Shown here: positions 7,861-17,066 of the stretch, one piece after another
How the letters are laid out: every line of letters begins with the position of its first letter
How positions within the stretch are numbered: position 1 is the stretch's first letter
NCBI RefSeq assembly: GCF_001436305.1
Contig: NZ_AZFO01000004.1
Span: 1 to 64,000, forward strand
Source: Lactobacillus ultunensis DSM 16047
GTDB lineage: Bacteria; Bacillota; Bacilli; Lactobacillales; Lactobacillaceae
Direction: 5' to 3'
DNA: 64,000 nucleotides
Notes under the pieces: generated by a model
Seen by the model: only the letters and a program-made list of their open reading frames with translations
What the model was told of the DNA's origin: nothing
Database searches by the model: none
Position numbers and translations under genes: made by a program

Positions 7861-10134
7861 TTATCTATTTTTCATTACAGGTTGGTAAACCAAGTCAATT
7901 AATACTGCTGCAATAACTGCAACGACTACGGTAATTAGCAAATTCTGCCAACTAATTTGTGCCATTGCTAAACCACACAGAGCGAGGATAAAAGTTAAAA
8001 TTACATCAGCAATTTGTACAATACCCACTAATTTAGATGGATAGTCTTGCCAGAAGTATTTACGTGTTCGAGTAATTAAAACAATCAGCATTGCGCTAAG
8101 TACTAAATAAACATAAACCATCGTTGAAATAGAATTGTGTGCCCAACCATGAGTATTGAGATACCAAACAAAGATGAAACCAATTAAGGTCCAGCCTGCA
8201 GCCAAAGAAAAGGCAATTTTGGCTAGTTTAGCCATATCCCAGTTCTCTGGCTTGTAAGTGATGTGCGTTCTATCGGTACCAATCATCATAGTAACCATGT
8301 TGTTCATAATAGTATAGATAACCATAGCATTTAAAGCCATTGGAATATAATTAAAGAAAAGATAACCAAAGGTTAATAGCATGGTTAATTCAGCAGTTCT
8401 GGCTAATTTGGTTAAAGACCAAGTAGTCATTCTTTGATATACACGGTGACCGGCATCAAGGATCTTAATAATTGAAGTTAAACCATCATCTAAAAGAACC
8501 ATCTTACCTGAACGTTTAGCCACATCTGCTGCGTTGGATACAGCAATACCGACTTCCGCTTGTTTTAAAGCAGGTGAGTCATTGACACCGTCTCCAGTCA
8601 TGCCCACGATGTAACCTTTCTTTTGGAAGAATTTTACCATTTTCAGTTTATCTTCAGGCAATACGTCAGCAATACCAGCTAATTGATTAATGTCAGTATT
8701 TTCATTGAAATCATGAATTGAAATGACTTCACCAGTTAAATCAACTTGCTCAGCGACTGCTGCAGCAGTTCTTTGATTGTCACCGGTTAACATGATAGGA
8801 CGAACGCCACGTTTCTTAAGTTCTGCAAGGGCAGCCTTAGAATCTTTTCTAACTTTATCTTGCAAAATAAAGACACCAGCAAGTTGATTATCAATTAAAA
8901 CAGCCACGGAACGACCAGCCTTAAAATTAATATCCTCAACTTTTTCATTAGCCGTTTTATCTATTAGAGATAATTGTTTGAATGAACCTAATTTGACATT
9001 ATGACCATCAACATCAGCCATTGAGTAACCAGTATCAGAAGTAAATGGGGTGAAATTATTAGCCTTTATTACAGGGATGCTCTTTTTATTTAAAAATTCA
9101 TCAATGGCGATATCAATAATACCAGCATTTCTCTTATCAGTAGCGGCACCTGTTAAGGCTAAAACGTCTTTATCTGGTAAATCACTTAAATCAGTCCATC
9201 CAGCAACCGCAGTTTTATTTTCAGTAATCGTTCCCGTTTTGTCGAGTAATAAGAGATTTAAGTTAGCTGCATCTTGAATACCCGTTAAGTCAGAAGTTAG
9301 AACGCCTTCTTTGCTGAGTCGTGTAGCTTCAAATGAATTAGAAAGTGCAAAAGTTGATGGCATTGCGACAGGAATTGAAGCAATAAACATCATAGCCAAG
9401 AATGGAAGCATATTAATGAAGGTGTTGAAATTACCACCTTTGAAGAATGAGGCGATAATGATTATCAGAGTAAGGACACCATCAAGCAGGCAAAGATAAT
9501 AAATAATCTTTGTTAAGAGCTGTTGCAAGTGACCAGGAGCAGCTGAATTGTTGATCAAATTAATTGTTTTGCCACTTCTGGAGTCCTTACCAGTAGCTGT
9601 AACAATAGCCAAGCCATCGCCTTCTACCACAGTAGTACCAGCGTAAGCCGTACTATCAATTTCTTTTTTAACAGGCTTAGATTCTCCAGTAATTGAGCTT
9701 TCATCGCAAGCTAAATGACCATCAGCGATTCTAACGTCAGCAGCTAAGACGTCACCACGTTGTAGTGAGATTAAATCACCTTTGACTAATTGCTTTGAAT
9801 CAATTCTAATCCATTTGCCATCACGTTCTACAGCAACTGTTGGCGTTAATTTATGTGAGATAGTATTTAGTACTCGCCTTGATTGCTTCTTTTTAGATGC
9901 ACCATTAAAGGCTGCAAATAAAAGCATTAATAAAACAAATAATGATTGTACCCACTTGCCTAGAATACATTCAAGGATTAAAGCTCCTTCGAGGATCCAG
10001 GCGGAAAGATTCCATAACTTTGACAAGAATTCCTTAAAGAAATTATATTCTGGCTCAGGTACTTCATTTAAGCCATCTTCTTTAAGTCGCTTGTCCGCTT
10101 CGGCTTGAGTTAAGCCATGTAATTGTTCAGACAT
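7861..10134 (-). CDS. P-type cation ATPase, P3A (proton pump)-like
   Basis: A 757-residue membrane ATPase resembling plasma-membrane H+-ATPases. In order: cation ATPase N-terminus, M1-M2 (about 40-78), actuator loop with TGES (149-152), M3-M4 with IPVAMPSTFALS (254-265), phosphorylation motif DKTGT (Asp 298), nucleotide-binding domain, hinge GDGVNDSPAL (514-523), then M5-M10. In plant AHA2 the proton acceptor Asp684 lies in ILND of M6; the matching stretch here is IMNN, so it is Asn 612. The pumped ion is therefore uncertain. GGAGGG lies 7 nt before ATG 10134. It is transcribed alone, divergent from the LysR gene. Annotation as a magnesium or proton ATPase would be a guess. Confidence 0.88.
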   Translation of the reverse strand: MSEQLHGLTQAEADKRLKEDGLNEVPEPEYNFFKEFLSKLWNLSAWILEGALILECILGKWVQSLFVLLMLLFAAFNGASKKKQSRRVLNTISHKLTPTVAVERDGKWIRIDSKQLVKGDLISLQRGDVLAADVRIADGHLACDESSITGESKPVKKEIDSTAYAGTTVVEGDGLAIVTATGKDSRSGKTINLINNSAAPGHLQQLLTKIIYYLCLLDGVLTLIIIIASFFKGGNFNTFINMLPFLAMMFIASIPVAMPSTFALSNSFEATRLSKEGVLTSDLTGIQDAANLNLLLLDKTGTITENKTAVAGWTDLSDLPDKDVLALTGAATDKRNAGIIDIAIDEFLNKKSIPVIKANNFTPFTSDTGYSMADVDGHNVKLGSFKQLSLIDKTANEKVEDINFKAGRSVAVLIDNQLAGVFILQDKVRKDSKAALAELKKRGVRPIMLTGDNQRTAAAVAEQVDLTGEVISIHDFNENTDINQLAGIADVLPEDKLKMVKFFQKKGYIVGMTGDGVNDSPALKQAEVGIAVSNAADVAKRSGKMVLLDDGLTSIIKILDAGHRVYQRMTTWSLTKLARTAELTMLLTFGYLFFNYIPMALNAMVIYTIMNNMVTMMIGTDRTHITYKPENWDMAKLAKIAFSLAAGWTLIGFIFVWYLNTHGWAHNSISTMVYVYLVLSAMLIVLITRTRKYFWQDYPSKLVGIVQIADVILTFILALCGLAMAQISWQNLLITVVVAVIAAVLIDLVYQPVMKNR

Positions 10135-10258
10135 TTTATTCCCTCCAAATCTACCTTATTAAATTAGCACATAAATTGCTGCAATTAAAATACTGAAATA
10201 CAATATAAGATATAAAATTTTTTAATATCACTAATTTGAAAAATAAAAAGGATAGATT

Positions 10259-11110
10259 ATGAACCTTAAACAATTACGTTATTTTCTTGTAGTGGCAGAA
10301 GAGAAGCAGATTACTTCTGCTGCTGAAAGACTTTATATAGCTCAACCACCACTTAGTTATCAATTAAAGCAACTTGAAAAAGAATTAGGCGCACAGCTTT
10401 TTAAACGAACTGCTCATGGTGTTGAGTTAACTGATGCAGGGCAGATACTTCAAAGTTATGCTACAGAGATACTGTCTTTGGCACAAAATGCACGCAATCA
10501 AGTACATAAAACGATTTCTGGTGAATTAGGTACAATTGCAATTGGAATGGCATCTTCATCGACAGGATTAATTCCTATGCCTTCTTTTCAAAATTTGATT
10601 AAATTCTATCCAGAAATAAGTTTTGATATTTATGAAGATAATACTTTTGGCATTATAGATAAGTTAGAAAAGAAGACCATTGACTTAGGGATTGTTCGTA
10701 CGCCCTACAATCGTAATGGCCTGAACGCTAAGACTTTGACCACGGAGAAAATGATGGCAGTTACAGTGGATCCTGAATTAAGAAAGAAAAAGCAGTTGTA
10801 CATTAAAGATTTAGCCAATCAACCATTAATTATTTATCGACGTTTTGAAGACATTTTCAATCAAACTTTTGCTCATCATGGGTTTAAACCTTTTTACGCA
10901 GTTAAATGCGATGATTCTCGAACAGCAATTACCTGGGCTAAGAGAAAGATGGGAATTGCATTAGTTCCTGAATCTATTGCTACAACTTATGCTAAAAAAA
11001 TAATGATTCCGGTGAAACATGCTAATTGGATTACTCATTTGCAACTAGTATGGCGGAAAGACGAGCAGGTTACACCATTAATGGATAAAATAATTAAATC
11101 AATCAGCTGA
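10259..11110 (+). CDS. LysR-family transcription regulator
   Basis: A 283-residue LysR protein with an N-terminal winged helix-turn-helix (MNLKQLRYFLVVAEEKQITSAAERLYIAQPPLSYQLKQLEKELGAQLFKR, written here by its ends: residues 1-50) and a C-terminal effector domain starting near GTIAIGMASS (about residue 93). Length is usual for the family. AAGGAT lies just upstream of ATG 10259. It lies between the divergent P-type ATPase and the arcA operon, 75 nt ahead of arcA and co-oriented with it, so it could control either side. ADI operons are more often served by ArgR/Crp-type regulators. The inducer is unknown. Confidence 0.88.
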   Translation: MNLKQLRYFLVVAEEKQITSAAERLYIAQPPLSYQLKQLEKELGAQLFKRTAHGVELTDAGQILQSYATEILSLAQNARNQVHKTISGELGTIAIGMASSSTGLIPMPSFQNLIKFYPEISFDIYEDNTFGIIDKLEKKTIDLGIVRTPYNRNGLNAKTLTTEKMMAVTVDPELRKKKQLYIKDLANQPLIIYRRFEDIFNQTFAHHGFKPFYAVKCDDSRTAITWAKRKMGIALVPESIATTYAKKIMIPVKHANWITHLQLVWRKDEQVTPLMDKIIKSIS

Positions 11111-11125
11111 GAGAATTGTAACTTT

Positions 11126-11171
11126 TGTCTAATTGATCCATAATAAATGTAAGCGGATGCAAAATTAGACA
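11126..11171. repeat. Inverted repeat flanking cre, upstream of arcA
   Basis: Perfect 9-bp arms TGTCTAATT (11126-11134) and AATTAGACA (11163-11171), 28 nt apart. The right arm touches the arcA ribosome-binding site (AGGAGGG, 11171-11177). It may be an operator or an mRNA hairpin that limits arcA translation. Confidence 0.5.
11147..11162 (+). promoter_or_regulatory. cre (CcpA-binding) site upstream of arcA
   Basis: ATGTAAGCGGATGCAA matches the degenerate cre consensus WTGNAANCGNWWNCAW at every position. It lies 23 nt before the arcA start, which suggests carbon catabolite repression of the arginine deiminase operon. Confidence 0.65.
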
Positions 11172-11185
11172 GGAGGGATGATTTG

Positions 11186-12415
11186 ATGAGTAGTCCTATT
11201 CATATTTATTCAGAAATTGGTAAATTAAAAACAGTTATGCTTCATCGACCTGGCAAAGAATTAGAGAATCTTTCTCCAGATATTCTTAATCGGATGTTGA
11301 TTGATGATATTCCTTATTTGAAAATTGCACAGGAAGAACATGACTATTTTGCTCAAACTTTAAAAAAGCAAGGGATTCATGTTGTTTACTTAGAAGACCT
11401 TTTAGCTGAGTCATTGGTTAAAAAAGAAACTAGAATTAATTTCTTAGATAAATTACTCGAAGAGTCTGGTATTAAAAACAATGACCCTTTACATCAACTG
11501 CTTTTGGAATACTTGCTTAATATGCCACCAAAATTAATGGTAAAACAAGTAATCGCTGGAATTAAAAAGAGCGAGATTAAGAATGTAGAACCAACGTTAG
11601 CTGATTTAGCTGAAGATCCTGATTATCCATTTTATATGGATCCGATGCCCAACGTTTACTTTACTCGTGATCAACAAGCGGCAATTGGCAACGGCATGAC
11701 GATTAACCGGATGACTTTTAGAGCAAGAAGACGGGAATCGCTCTTTATGAAAACAATTCTTGAGCATCATCCTGATTTTAAGGATCAAGATATTCCAATT
11801 TGGCGTGATCGTGATACACACGGTCGAATTGAAGGTGGGGACGAGCTAATTCTAAATAATCATGTGTTAGCAGTTGGTATTTCACAGAGAACATCAGCTA
11901 CAGCCATTAGTGATTTAGCACGTAACCTTTTTGGGCATTCGAGTTTTGATACAATTTTAGCAATCAAGATTCCGCACAGTCATGCAATGATGCACTTAGA
12001 TACGGTGTTCACAATGATTAATTATGATCAGTTTACAGTGAATCCCTTTATTTTAACTAAATCTGGTAAAATCGATATTTATGTACTGCAGCCGGATGGA
12101 AAAGGTGATGTTCGGATTACACCAAGAAATGATCTTCTGGCCGTACTGAAAGAATATTTGCATTTGTCAGAAATTGATTTAATTCCAACGGGTGGCGCGG
12201 ATCCTATTGCTGCACCGCGAGAGCAATGGAACGATGGTTCTAATACGTTGGCAATTGCACCTGGCGAAGTAGTTACTTATGATCGTAATTATGTTTCTAA
12301 TGATTTATTGAGAAAACATGGCATTTTGGTGCATGAAGTTCGTTCAAGTGAGCTATCCCGTGGTCGTGGTGGTCCAAGATGCATGTCATGTCCACTTGTT
12401 CGTGAAGATTTATGA
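11186..12415 (+). CDS. arcA: Arginine deiminase
   Basis: Hydrolyses arginine to citrulline and ammonia, the first step of the ADI pathway. The 409-residue protein carries family motifs: [18 protein letters not shown] at the N-terminus, [27 protein letters not shown] (catalytic His) and the C-terminal [12 protein letters not shown], where Cys 399 is the expected nucleophile. The start is ATG 11186, 8 nt after AGGAGGG; a TTG one codon earlier is also in frame. It overlaps the ATG region of arcB, and the order arcA-arcB-arcC is classical. The cre and inverted repeat just upstream suggest control by sugar supply. Confidence 0.95.
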   Translation: MSSPIHIYSEIGKLKTVMLHRPGKELENLSPDILNRMLIDDIPYLKIAQEEHDYFAQTLKKQGIHVVYLEDLLAESLVKKETRINFLDKLLEESGIKNNDPLHQLLLEYLLNMPPKLMVKQVIAGIKKSEIKNVEPTLADLAEDPDYPFYMDPMPNVYFTRDQQAAIGNGMTINRMTFRARRRESLFMKTILEHHPDFKDQDIPIWRDRDTHGRIEGGDELILNNHVLAVGISQRTSATAISDLARNLFGHSSFDTILAIKIPHSHAMMHLDTVFTMINYDQFTVNPFILTKSGKIDIYVLQPDGKGDVRITPRNDLLAVLKEYLHLSEIDLIPTGGADPIAAPREQWNDGSNTLAIAPGEVVTYDRNYVSNDLLRKHGILVHEVRSSELSRGRGGPRCMSCPLVREDL

Positions 12416-12426
12416 GAGGCAAAAAA

Positions 12427-13467
12427 ATGAAGTATTTACAAAATGTTTTTCAAGGCAGAAGTTTTTTAGACTGTAAAGACTATACACCAGCAGAAATTGA
12501 GTATCTGATTGATTTTGCGCTTCATTTAAAAGAGTTAAAGAGAGAACACATTCCACATGAATATTTAAAAGGCAAAAACATTGCTTTGCTTTTTGAAAAG
12601 TCTTCTACAAGAACTCGTTCTGCCTTTGTAGTTGCTTGCAATGATCTCGGGGCAAATCCAGAGTATATGGGTGCTGGTGAAATCCATTTAGGCAAGAAAG
12701 AAAGCGTTAAAGATACTGCTAAAGTATTAGGCAGAATGTTTGATGGGATCGAATATCGCGGTTTTGCGCAAAAAGATGTTGAGGATTTAGCTAAATATTC
12801 AGGTGTACCTGTTTGGAATGGCTTGACTGATAAATGGCATCCAACTCAAATGCTGGCTGATTTTATGACTATCAAAGAAAAGTTTGGTCATTTAAAAGGG
12901 CTAACTTTAGCTTATGTGGGTGATGGTCGTGATAATGTTGCGGACAGTCTATTAGTTGCTGGCAGCATGCTAGGAGTAAATATTCATATTGTAACTCCTA
13001 AGCCATTATTTACTCATCAAGACGTTCAAGCTATTGCGGAAAAATTTGCAAAAGATTCTGGATCACAAAACTTAATTACAGATGATATTCAACAAGGCGT
13101 TAAGGGAGCTAATGTTATTTATACCGATGTTTGGGTATCGATGGGTGAAAATGACTGGAGCGAGAGAATTAAGCTTTTGAAGCCATATACTGTCAATATG
13201 AAAATGATGAAAGCTACGGGTACGCCTGATGATCAACTGATTTTTATGCACTGTTTACCAGCTTTTCATGATCGCAGTACAGTAGTTGGTGAGGAAATCT
13301 ATCAAAAGTATGGCTTAAGTGAAATGGAAGTGACAGATGAGGTCTTTAATTCTAAATATGCTTGGCAATTTACTGAAGCTGAAAATAGACTTCACTCTAT
13401 CAAGGCTATAATGGCTGCAACTTTAGGTAATTTATTTATTCCTAGCGTTAATGAAAGAGGCAACTAA
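12427..13467 (+). CDS. arcB: Ornithine carbamoyltransferase, catabolic
   Basis: In the ADI pathway it phosphorolyses citrulline to ornithine and carbamoyl phosphate. Seen in 346 residues: carbamoyl phosphate motif SSTRTR (near residue 55), HPTQ (about 138), aspartate/ornithine loop VWVSMGE, and HCLPAFHD near residue 270. The catabolic role is inferred from position between arcA and arcC. ATG 12427 is chosen because AGAGG lies 7 nt upstream. An in-frame ATG at 12412 overlaps the arcA stop (ATGA) and would add five residues by translational coupling. Confidence 0.93.
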   Translation: MKYLQNVFQGRSFLDCKDYTPAEIEYLIDFALHLKELKREHIPHEYLKGKNIALLFEKSSTRTRSAFVVACNDLGANPEYMGAGEIHLGKKESVKDTAKVLGRMFDGIEYRGFAQKDVEDLAKYSGVPVWNGLTDKWHPTQMLADFMTIKEKFGHLKGLTLAYVGDGRDNVADSLLVAGSMLGVNIHIVTPKPLFTHQDVQAIAEKFAKDSGSQNLITDDIQQGVKGANVIYTDVWVSMGENDWSERIKLLKPYTVNMKMMKATGTPDDQLIFMHCLPAFHDRSTVVGEEIYQKYGLSEMEVTDEVFNSKYAWQFTEAENRLHSIKAIMAATLGNLFIPSVNERGN

Positions 13468-13468
13468 A

Positions 13469-14401
13469 ATGAAAAAGATAGTTGTTGCTCTCGGAGGCAA
13501 TGCGATTCAAGCTAATGATAATAGCGCTACTGCCCAGCAAAAGGCAGTCAGGAAGACGATGAAAGTCATAGCCCAGATGATTGAAAATGGGGATCAAGTG
13601 GCTATTACACATGGTAATGGGCCACAGGTAGGAAATCTGTTGTTACAACAACATAAGGGTGCTAGTGACGCTAATCCCGCAATGCCGCTTGATACAATTA
13701 GTGCGATGACTCAAGGCAGCATTGGTTACTGGATGCAAAAAGCTTTGGATGATCAATTCAAACATGATAATTATCCAAGCCAAGCAGTTGCTTTGGTCAC
13801 TCAAACAATCGTTGACATTAACGATCCTGCATTCAACAATCCTACCAAACCAATAGGTCCCTTTTATAATTTCAATGAAATGCAAAAACAACGAATTTAT
13901 CATCCAGATTATATTTATAAACAAGATGCAGGACGAGGATATCGGCAAGTTGTTGCTTCGCCTAAGCCATTAGAAATTGTAAATGCTCCAATTATCAAGA
14001 ATTTGCTAAATAATAATTTTGTACCCATCGCTGCTGGTGGTGGGGGCATTCCTGTGGTTGTTGATCATGGTCATTTAGATGGCGTGGCTGGAGTAATTGA
14101 TAAAGATTTTAGTGCCGCTAAGATGGCTGAAGATATCAATGCCGATGAATTAGTTATTCTAACCACTGTTGATAATGCATATTTGAATTACAATGAGGCT
14201 AATCAAACGGCCATTGGTAAAGTTAAAGTAGATCAGTTAAAGCAGTATCTTAAAGATGGTCACTTTGCGGCTGGTAGTATGAAACCTAAAATTGAGGCTG
14301 CAATTGAGTTTGTTGAAAAAACAGGGAATAGAGCTATTATTACTTCTTTAAGAAATGCAAATAAACTCAATGATGAAGTTGGCACAATCGTTTATAATTA
14401 A
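13469..14401 (+). CDS. arcC: Carbamate kinase
   Basis: Converts carbamoyl phosphate and ADP to ATP, CO2 and ammonia, the energy-yielding step of arginine catabolism. The 310-residue amino acid kinase-fold protein has VALGGNAIQ at the N-terminus, THGNGPQVGNL, PIAAGGGGIPVV, VIDKDFSAAKMA and GSMKPKIEAA. ATG 13469 lies one base after the arcB stop with AAAGAGG upstream; an earlier in-frame ATG at 13451 lies inside arcB. No arcD antiporter gene follows in this window. Confidence 0.94.
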   Translation: MKKIVVALGGNAIQANDNSATAQQKAVRKTMKVIAQMIENGDQVAITHGNGPQVGNLLLQQHKGASDANPAMPLDTISAMTQGSIGYWMQKALDDQFKHDNYPSQAVALVTQTIVDINDPAFNNPTKPIGPFYNFNEMQKQRIYHPDYIYKQDAGRGYRQVVASPKPLEIVNAPIIKNLLNNNFVPIAAGGGGIPVVVDHGHLDGVAGVIDKDFSAAKMAEDINADELVILTTVDNAYLNYNEANQTAIGKVKVDQLKQYLKDGHFAAGSMKPKIEAAIEFVEKTGNRAIITSLRNANKLNDEVGTIVYN

Positions 14402-14415
14402 TGCGGTGATTATGA

Positions 14416-14952
14416 ATGAATATTTTTAATGAAGGAAAGCCGCAAGATATTGCTCATGTTTTAAGTGCTAAAGATAAAAGAGTAGCTCTGCAACAAGCAA
14501 TTTTTACTAAATATCCAATAGGGACACTTGTTGATATCAATTTGAATATTCCTGGTCCGATTAAAAATAATTGTTATTTGGAGAAATTGTTTAGATTTGG
14601 AATTTCGCAGTTGGAGAAAAAGTGGCAAAATATGGAGTATTCCTATCGATTGGTTTCTTCGTTGGATGAAGATACTGGTTGTGAGAATTTCTATATTCTT
14701 GACTTGCCAGCAAAAGTTGTTAAAAAATCTACTGTTGATTTTGAGGATAATACATCACTGGGTCGTTTATTCGATGCAGATGTTTTAGTTAAGAATCAGG
14801 CAGCTGCAATTTCCCGTAAAGATCTTGGAGAAAGGCCAAGACGTTGTTTTCTTTGTAATCGACCAGCAAAAGAGTGTTCTCGTTCTAGACGTCATTCGGT
14901 AGTAGAGATGCAGGACTATATTTCTAGGTTATATGAAAAATATGTGAAGTGA
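14416..14952 (+). CDS. citX: CitX-like apo-citrate lyase phosphoribosyl-dephospho-CoA transferase
   Basis: A 178-residue protein of the CitX family, which attaches the prosthetic group to the citrate lyase acyl carrier protein. The C-terminal signature is clear: LGRLFDADVLV, then RKDLGERPRRCFLCNRPAKEC and SRSRRHS, with the Cys-x2-Cys and Arg-rich core of CitX. It starts 14 nt after arcC with GGTGA 6 nt before ATG 14416, so it is probably co-transcribed with arcABC. No citrate lyase (citDEF), citC or citG is in the window. It may serve a citrate lyase encoded elsewhere, or have another carrier protein as target. Confidence 0.78.
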   Translation: MNIFNEGKPQDIAHVLSAKDKRVALQQAIFTKYPIGTLVDINLNIPGPIKNNCYLEKLFRFGISQLEKKWQNMEYSYRLVSSLDEDTGCENFYILDLPAKVVKKSTVDFEDNTSLGRLFDADVLVKNQAAAISRKDLGERPRRCFLCNRPAKECSRSRRHSVVEMQDYISRLYEKYVK

Positions 14953-14980
14953 GATAGGTTAAATATCTATCTCTCTTTTC
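14951..14980 (+). terminator. Terminator after citX
   Basis: GAGATAG (14951-14957) pairs with CTATCTC (14967-14973), overlapping the citX stop, followed by TCTTTTC. Moderate strength. Confidence 0.6.
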
Positions 14981-15074
14981 ATTTTTGTTTAAAAATTACT
15001 GCTAAATTTGATCAAAATGATCTAAAATAAAAAGTGAGATAAATGATAAGTATATATGTTTATTAGGAAAAGAT

Positions 15075-16241
15075 ATGAAATTAGAAAATAATCAAGACAA
15101 CTTAGATCAAATTGCCACTTTAATTGAGTATGCTTTTTTAAAAAATAAAGATTTAGAACATGATGTTAATTTTATGTCACGTTATGATCATAGTACTAGC
15201 TATGGTTATTTTGATAAAAAGAAACTAACTAGCTATATTATGGTTAACCAGTTCAAAAGCGAAGTCTTTGGACATCATTTGCCAATGGCTGGTATAGGGT
15301 ATGTTGCTTCATATCCAGAATATCGGGGGCAAGGCCATATTTCTAAATTGATGAAAGAAATACTGCAAGATTTGCATGAACAAAATATCCCCTTGGCTAA
15401 TTTAGCTCCTTTTTCTGAAGGGTTTTATCGGCAGTATGGTTTTAGTAATAGTATTTACCAAAAAGAATATACATTTTCGGGGAATGCGTTAAGGAATTTT
15501 AAATTACCAAGAAATGGACATGTTATCCGTGGTGACTGGAATGACCTTAATGTCCAGAATGGTGTAATTCAATTGTATGAACGCCAATTGCATACTGATG
15601 ATGAAAGAAATACGATGGTTAGGGATGCTTGGTGGTGGAATAGATTAGATACCTACTATCCTAATCGTCATATAGCTGTTTATTTTGATGGTGATGGCAG
15701 GCCGATGAGTTATCTGATCTATCGTTTAATGGAACAGAGATTTATTGCAGATGAGCTGTACTCCATTACACCACAAGGTTTATTAAGTATGCTGGGATTT
15801 ATGAATTCTCATGCAGGATCAGTTAAAGAATTTTGTATGATTTTACCTGAAAAATCCTTATTGGCAGAATTATTTTCAGAGCAAAGGCAACTTAAAGTTC
15901 GTGTTCGTCCATTCATGATGAGTCGAATAATCGATTTTAAACAGATAGTTGAATGTACGAAGCCGATTCAAAATGAGACTTTCAACCTTGAAGTTAACTC
16001 TGATGATCAGTGCCCTTGGAATATTGGCGTATGGCAAATTAATAGTCAGAATGGACAAGTAACTTGCAGTCGAAAAGAAGATGAACTAGTTGATTTTTCT
16101 GGTTCAATTACTGCTTGGACACAAGTTCTTTTAGGTCGACTAACTATGAGTGAAGCTGTTAAACTAGGATTGATCACTGATTATCAGATAAAGAAGCTTG
16201 ACTTCAAAAAGGGTGACGTTTCCTTCTATGATTATTTTTAG
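15075..16241 (+). CDS. Eis-like GNAT acetyltransferase with SCP2-type C-terminal domain
   Basis: 388 residues, the length of Eis-family N-acetyltransferases: an N-terminal GNAT domain with the acetyl-CoA loop YRGQGHISKLM (about residues 86-96) and FSEGFYRQYGF, a second GNAT-like domain, and a C-terminal sterol-carrier-like domain ending in the acidic/aromatic FYDYF, where Eis proteins place the catalytic carboxylate. Eis enzymes acetylate amines such as aminoglycosides and peptide lysines; the substrate here is unknown. It is preceded by its own AT-rich promoter region. A 53-residue membrane peptide follows 15 nt after its stop and then a LysR effector-domain protein, so the three look like one operon. 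Confidence 0.82.
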   Translation: MKLENNQDNLDQIATLIEYAFLKNKDLEHDVNFMSRYDHSTSYGYFDKKKLTSYIMVNQFKSEVFGHHLPMAGIGYVASYPEYRGQGHISKLMKEILQDLHEQNIPLANLAPFSEGFYRQYGFSNSIYQKEYTFSGNALRNFKLPRNGHVIRGDWNDLNVQNGVIQLYERQLHTDDERNTMVRDAWWWNRLDTYYPNRHIAVYFDGDGRPMSYLIYRLMEQRFIADELYSITPQGLLSMLGFMNSHAGSVKEFCMILPEKSLLAELFSEQRQLKVRVRPFMMSRIIDFKQIVECTKPIQNETFNLEVNSDDQCPWNIGVWQINSQNGQVTCSRKEDELVDFSGSITAWTQVLLGRLTMSEAVKLGLITDYQIKKLDFKKGDVSFYDYF

Positions 16242-16256
16242 AGGAAGGCTTTTGAA

Positions 16257-16418
16257 ATGAGCAGACAGAAGAAAATAAAATTGTTAAAGTGCGTAAGTAT
16301 AATTGTTAGTGGTTTGAATGTTCTTATTTCACTAATGATTATGGTCAATAAGTATCAAATCAAGAAAGATAAAAAAAGGATTGCAGAAGATGGTCATGCA
16401 CCATTAGATGAGAATTAA
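16257..16418 (+). CDS. 53-residue membrane peptide, unknown
   Basis: ATG 16257 follows GAGGAAGG with good spacing and the frame stops at TAA 16416-16418. The peptide has a basic N-terminus (MSRQKKIKLLK), one hydrophobic segment (about residues 12-30: CVSIIVSGLNVLISLMIMV) and a charged C-terminus ending HAPLDEN, consistent with a single-pass protein, N-terminus inside. The next gene starts 2 nt after its stop, suggesting coupled translation. I do not recognise a family. Confidence 0.6.
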   Translation: MSRQKKIKLLKCVSIIVSGLNVLISLMIMVNKYQIKKDKKRIAEDGHAPLDEN

Positions 16419-16419
16419 A

Positions 16420-17025
16420 ATGAATCAACTTAGAATAGCATATTTTGATCAGCTTGGCAGACGCGAGTTAGATGCTGCGAAGGATAAATTAAAGCAAGTA
16501 TATCCTAGTGTAAATATTAAGTTGGTGGGAACAGGTCATGATGAAATTTGGGATAAATTAACTAATCATGAAGTCGATTTAGCAATTAATGATTTACGAG
16601 ATGAAAAAAATAGTTTTTCCTCTGAAACTATTAGTAAAAGTGGATTAATGGCTATCCTGCAAAAGGGTAGTTATCTAAGAGGTGTTCAGATGATTGAAAA
16701 ATCTGAATTAACTGATCTAACTTGTTTCATAGTAGCTAAACCAGAAGAAGAAGCTGCGGAATTACATTTATTTAAAGATCTCTATCAAATTAAAAGTCCA
16801 TTTATAGCTTCTAATTCAGTTGAAGAAGCAGCTCTTTTAGTAGCGTCAGGTTCAGGATATTTCTTAATGAATGAAAATACTGCAAAATTGATAAAAAATG
16901 ATTCTCTTCAGCAACTTTTCTTGTTGGATGAAGGAAAGCAAATGCATCAAACAATTGCAGCATTTTATCAAGAGAAAACTCCTATAATTAGTAAATTTCT
17001 CCAAATTTTGAAAACAGAATATTAA
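16420..17025 (+). CDS. LysR effector-binding domain without a DNA-binding domain
   Basis: 201 residues that begin directly with the first strand of a LysR-type substrate-binding domain (LRIAYFDQLGRRELDAA) and contain the typical SVEEAALLVASGSGYFLM segment. The usual 60-residue winged helix and linker are absent, and the bases upstream belong to another gene in another frame, so this is not a simple truncation. It may sense a ligand and act by dimerising with a full LysR protein, or be a decaying regulator. ATG 16420 is preferred for coupling to the preceding stop; ATG 16408 in frame is the alternative. It ends the acetyltransferase operon. Confidence 0.7.
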   Translation: MNQLRIAYFDQLGRRELDAAKDKLKQVYPSVNIKLVGTGHDEIWDKLTNHEVDLAINDLRDEKNSFSSETISKSGLMAILQKGSYLRGVQMIEKSELTDLTCFIVAKPEEEAAELHLFKDLYQIKSPFIASNSVEEAALLVASGSGYFLMNENTAKLIKNDSLQQLFLLDEGKQMHQTIAAFYQEKTPIISKFLQILKTEY

Positions 17026-17066
17026 GATTTAACAAGATGGATACCGACACCTAGAAATTAGGTTAA

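Noticed and set aside
9050-10108. Open frames on the plus strand inside the P-type ATPase gene
   Set aside because: They are antisense shadows of a well-conserved gene, with no ribosome-binding sites and no protein-like pattern.
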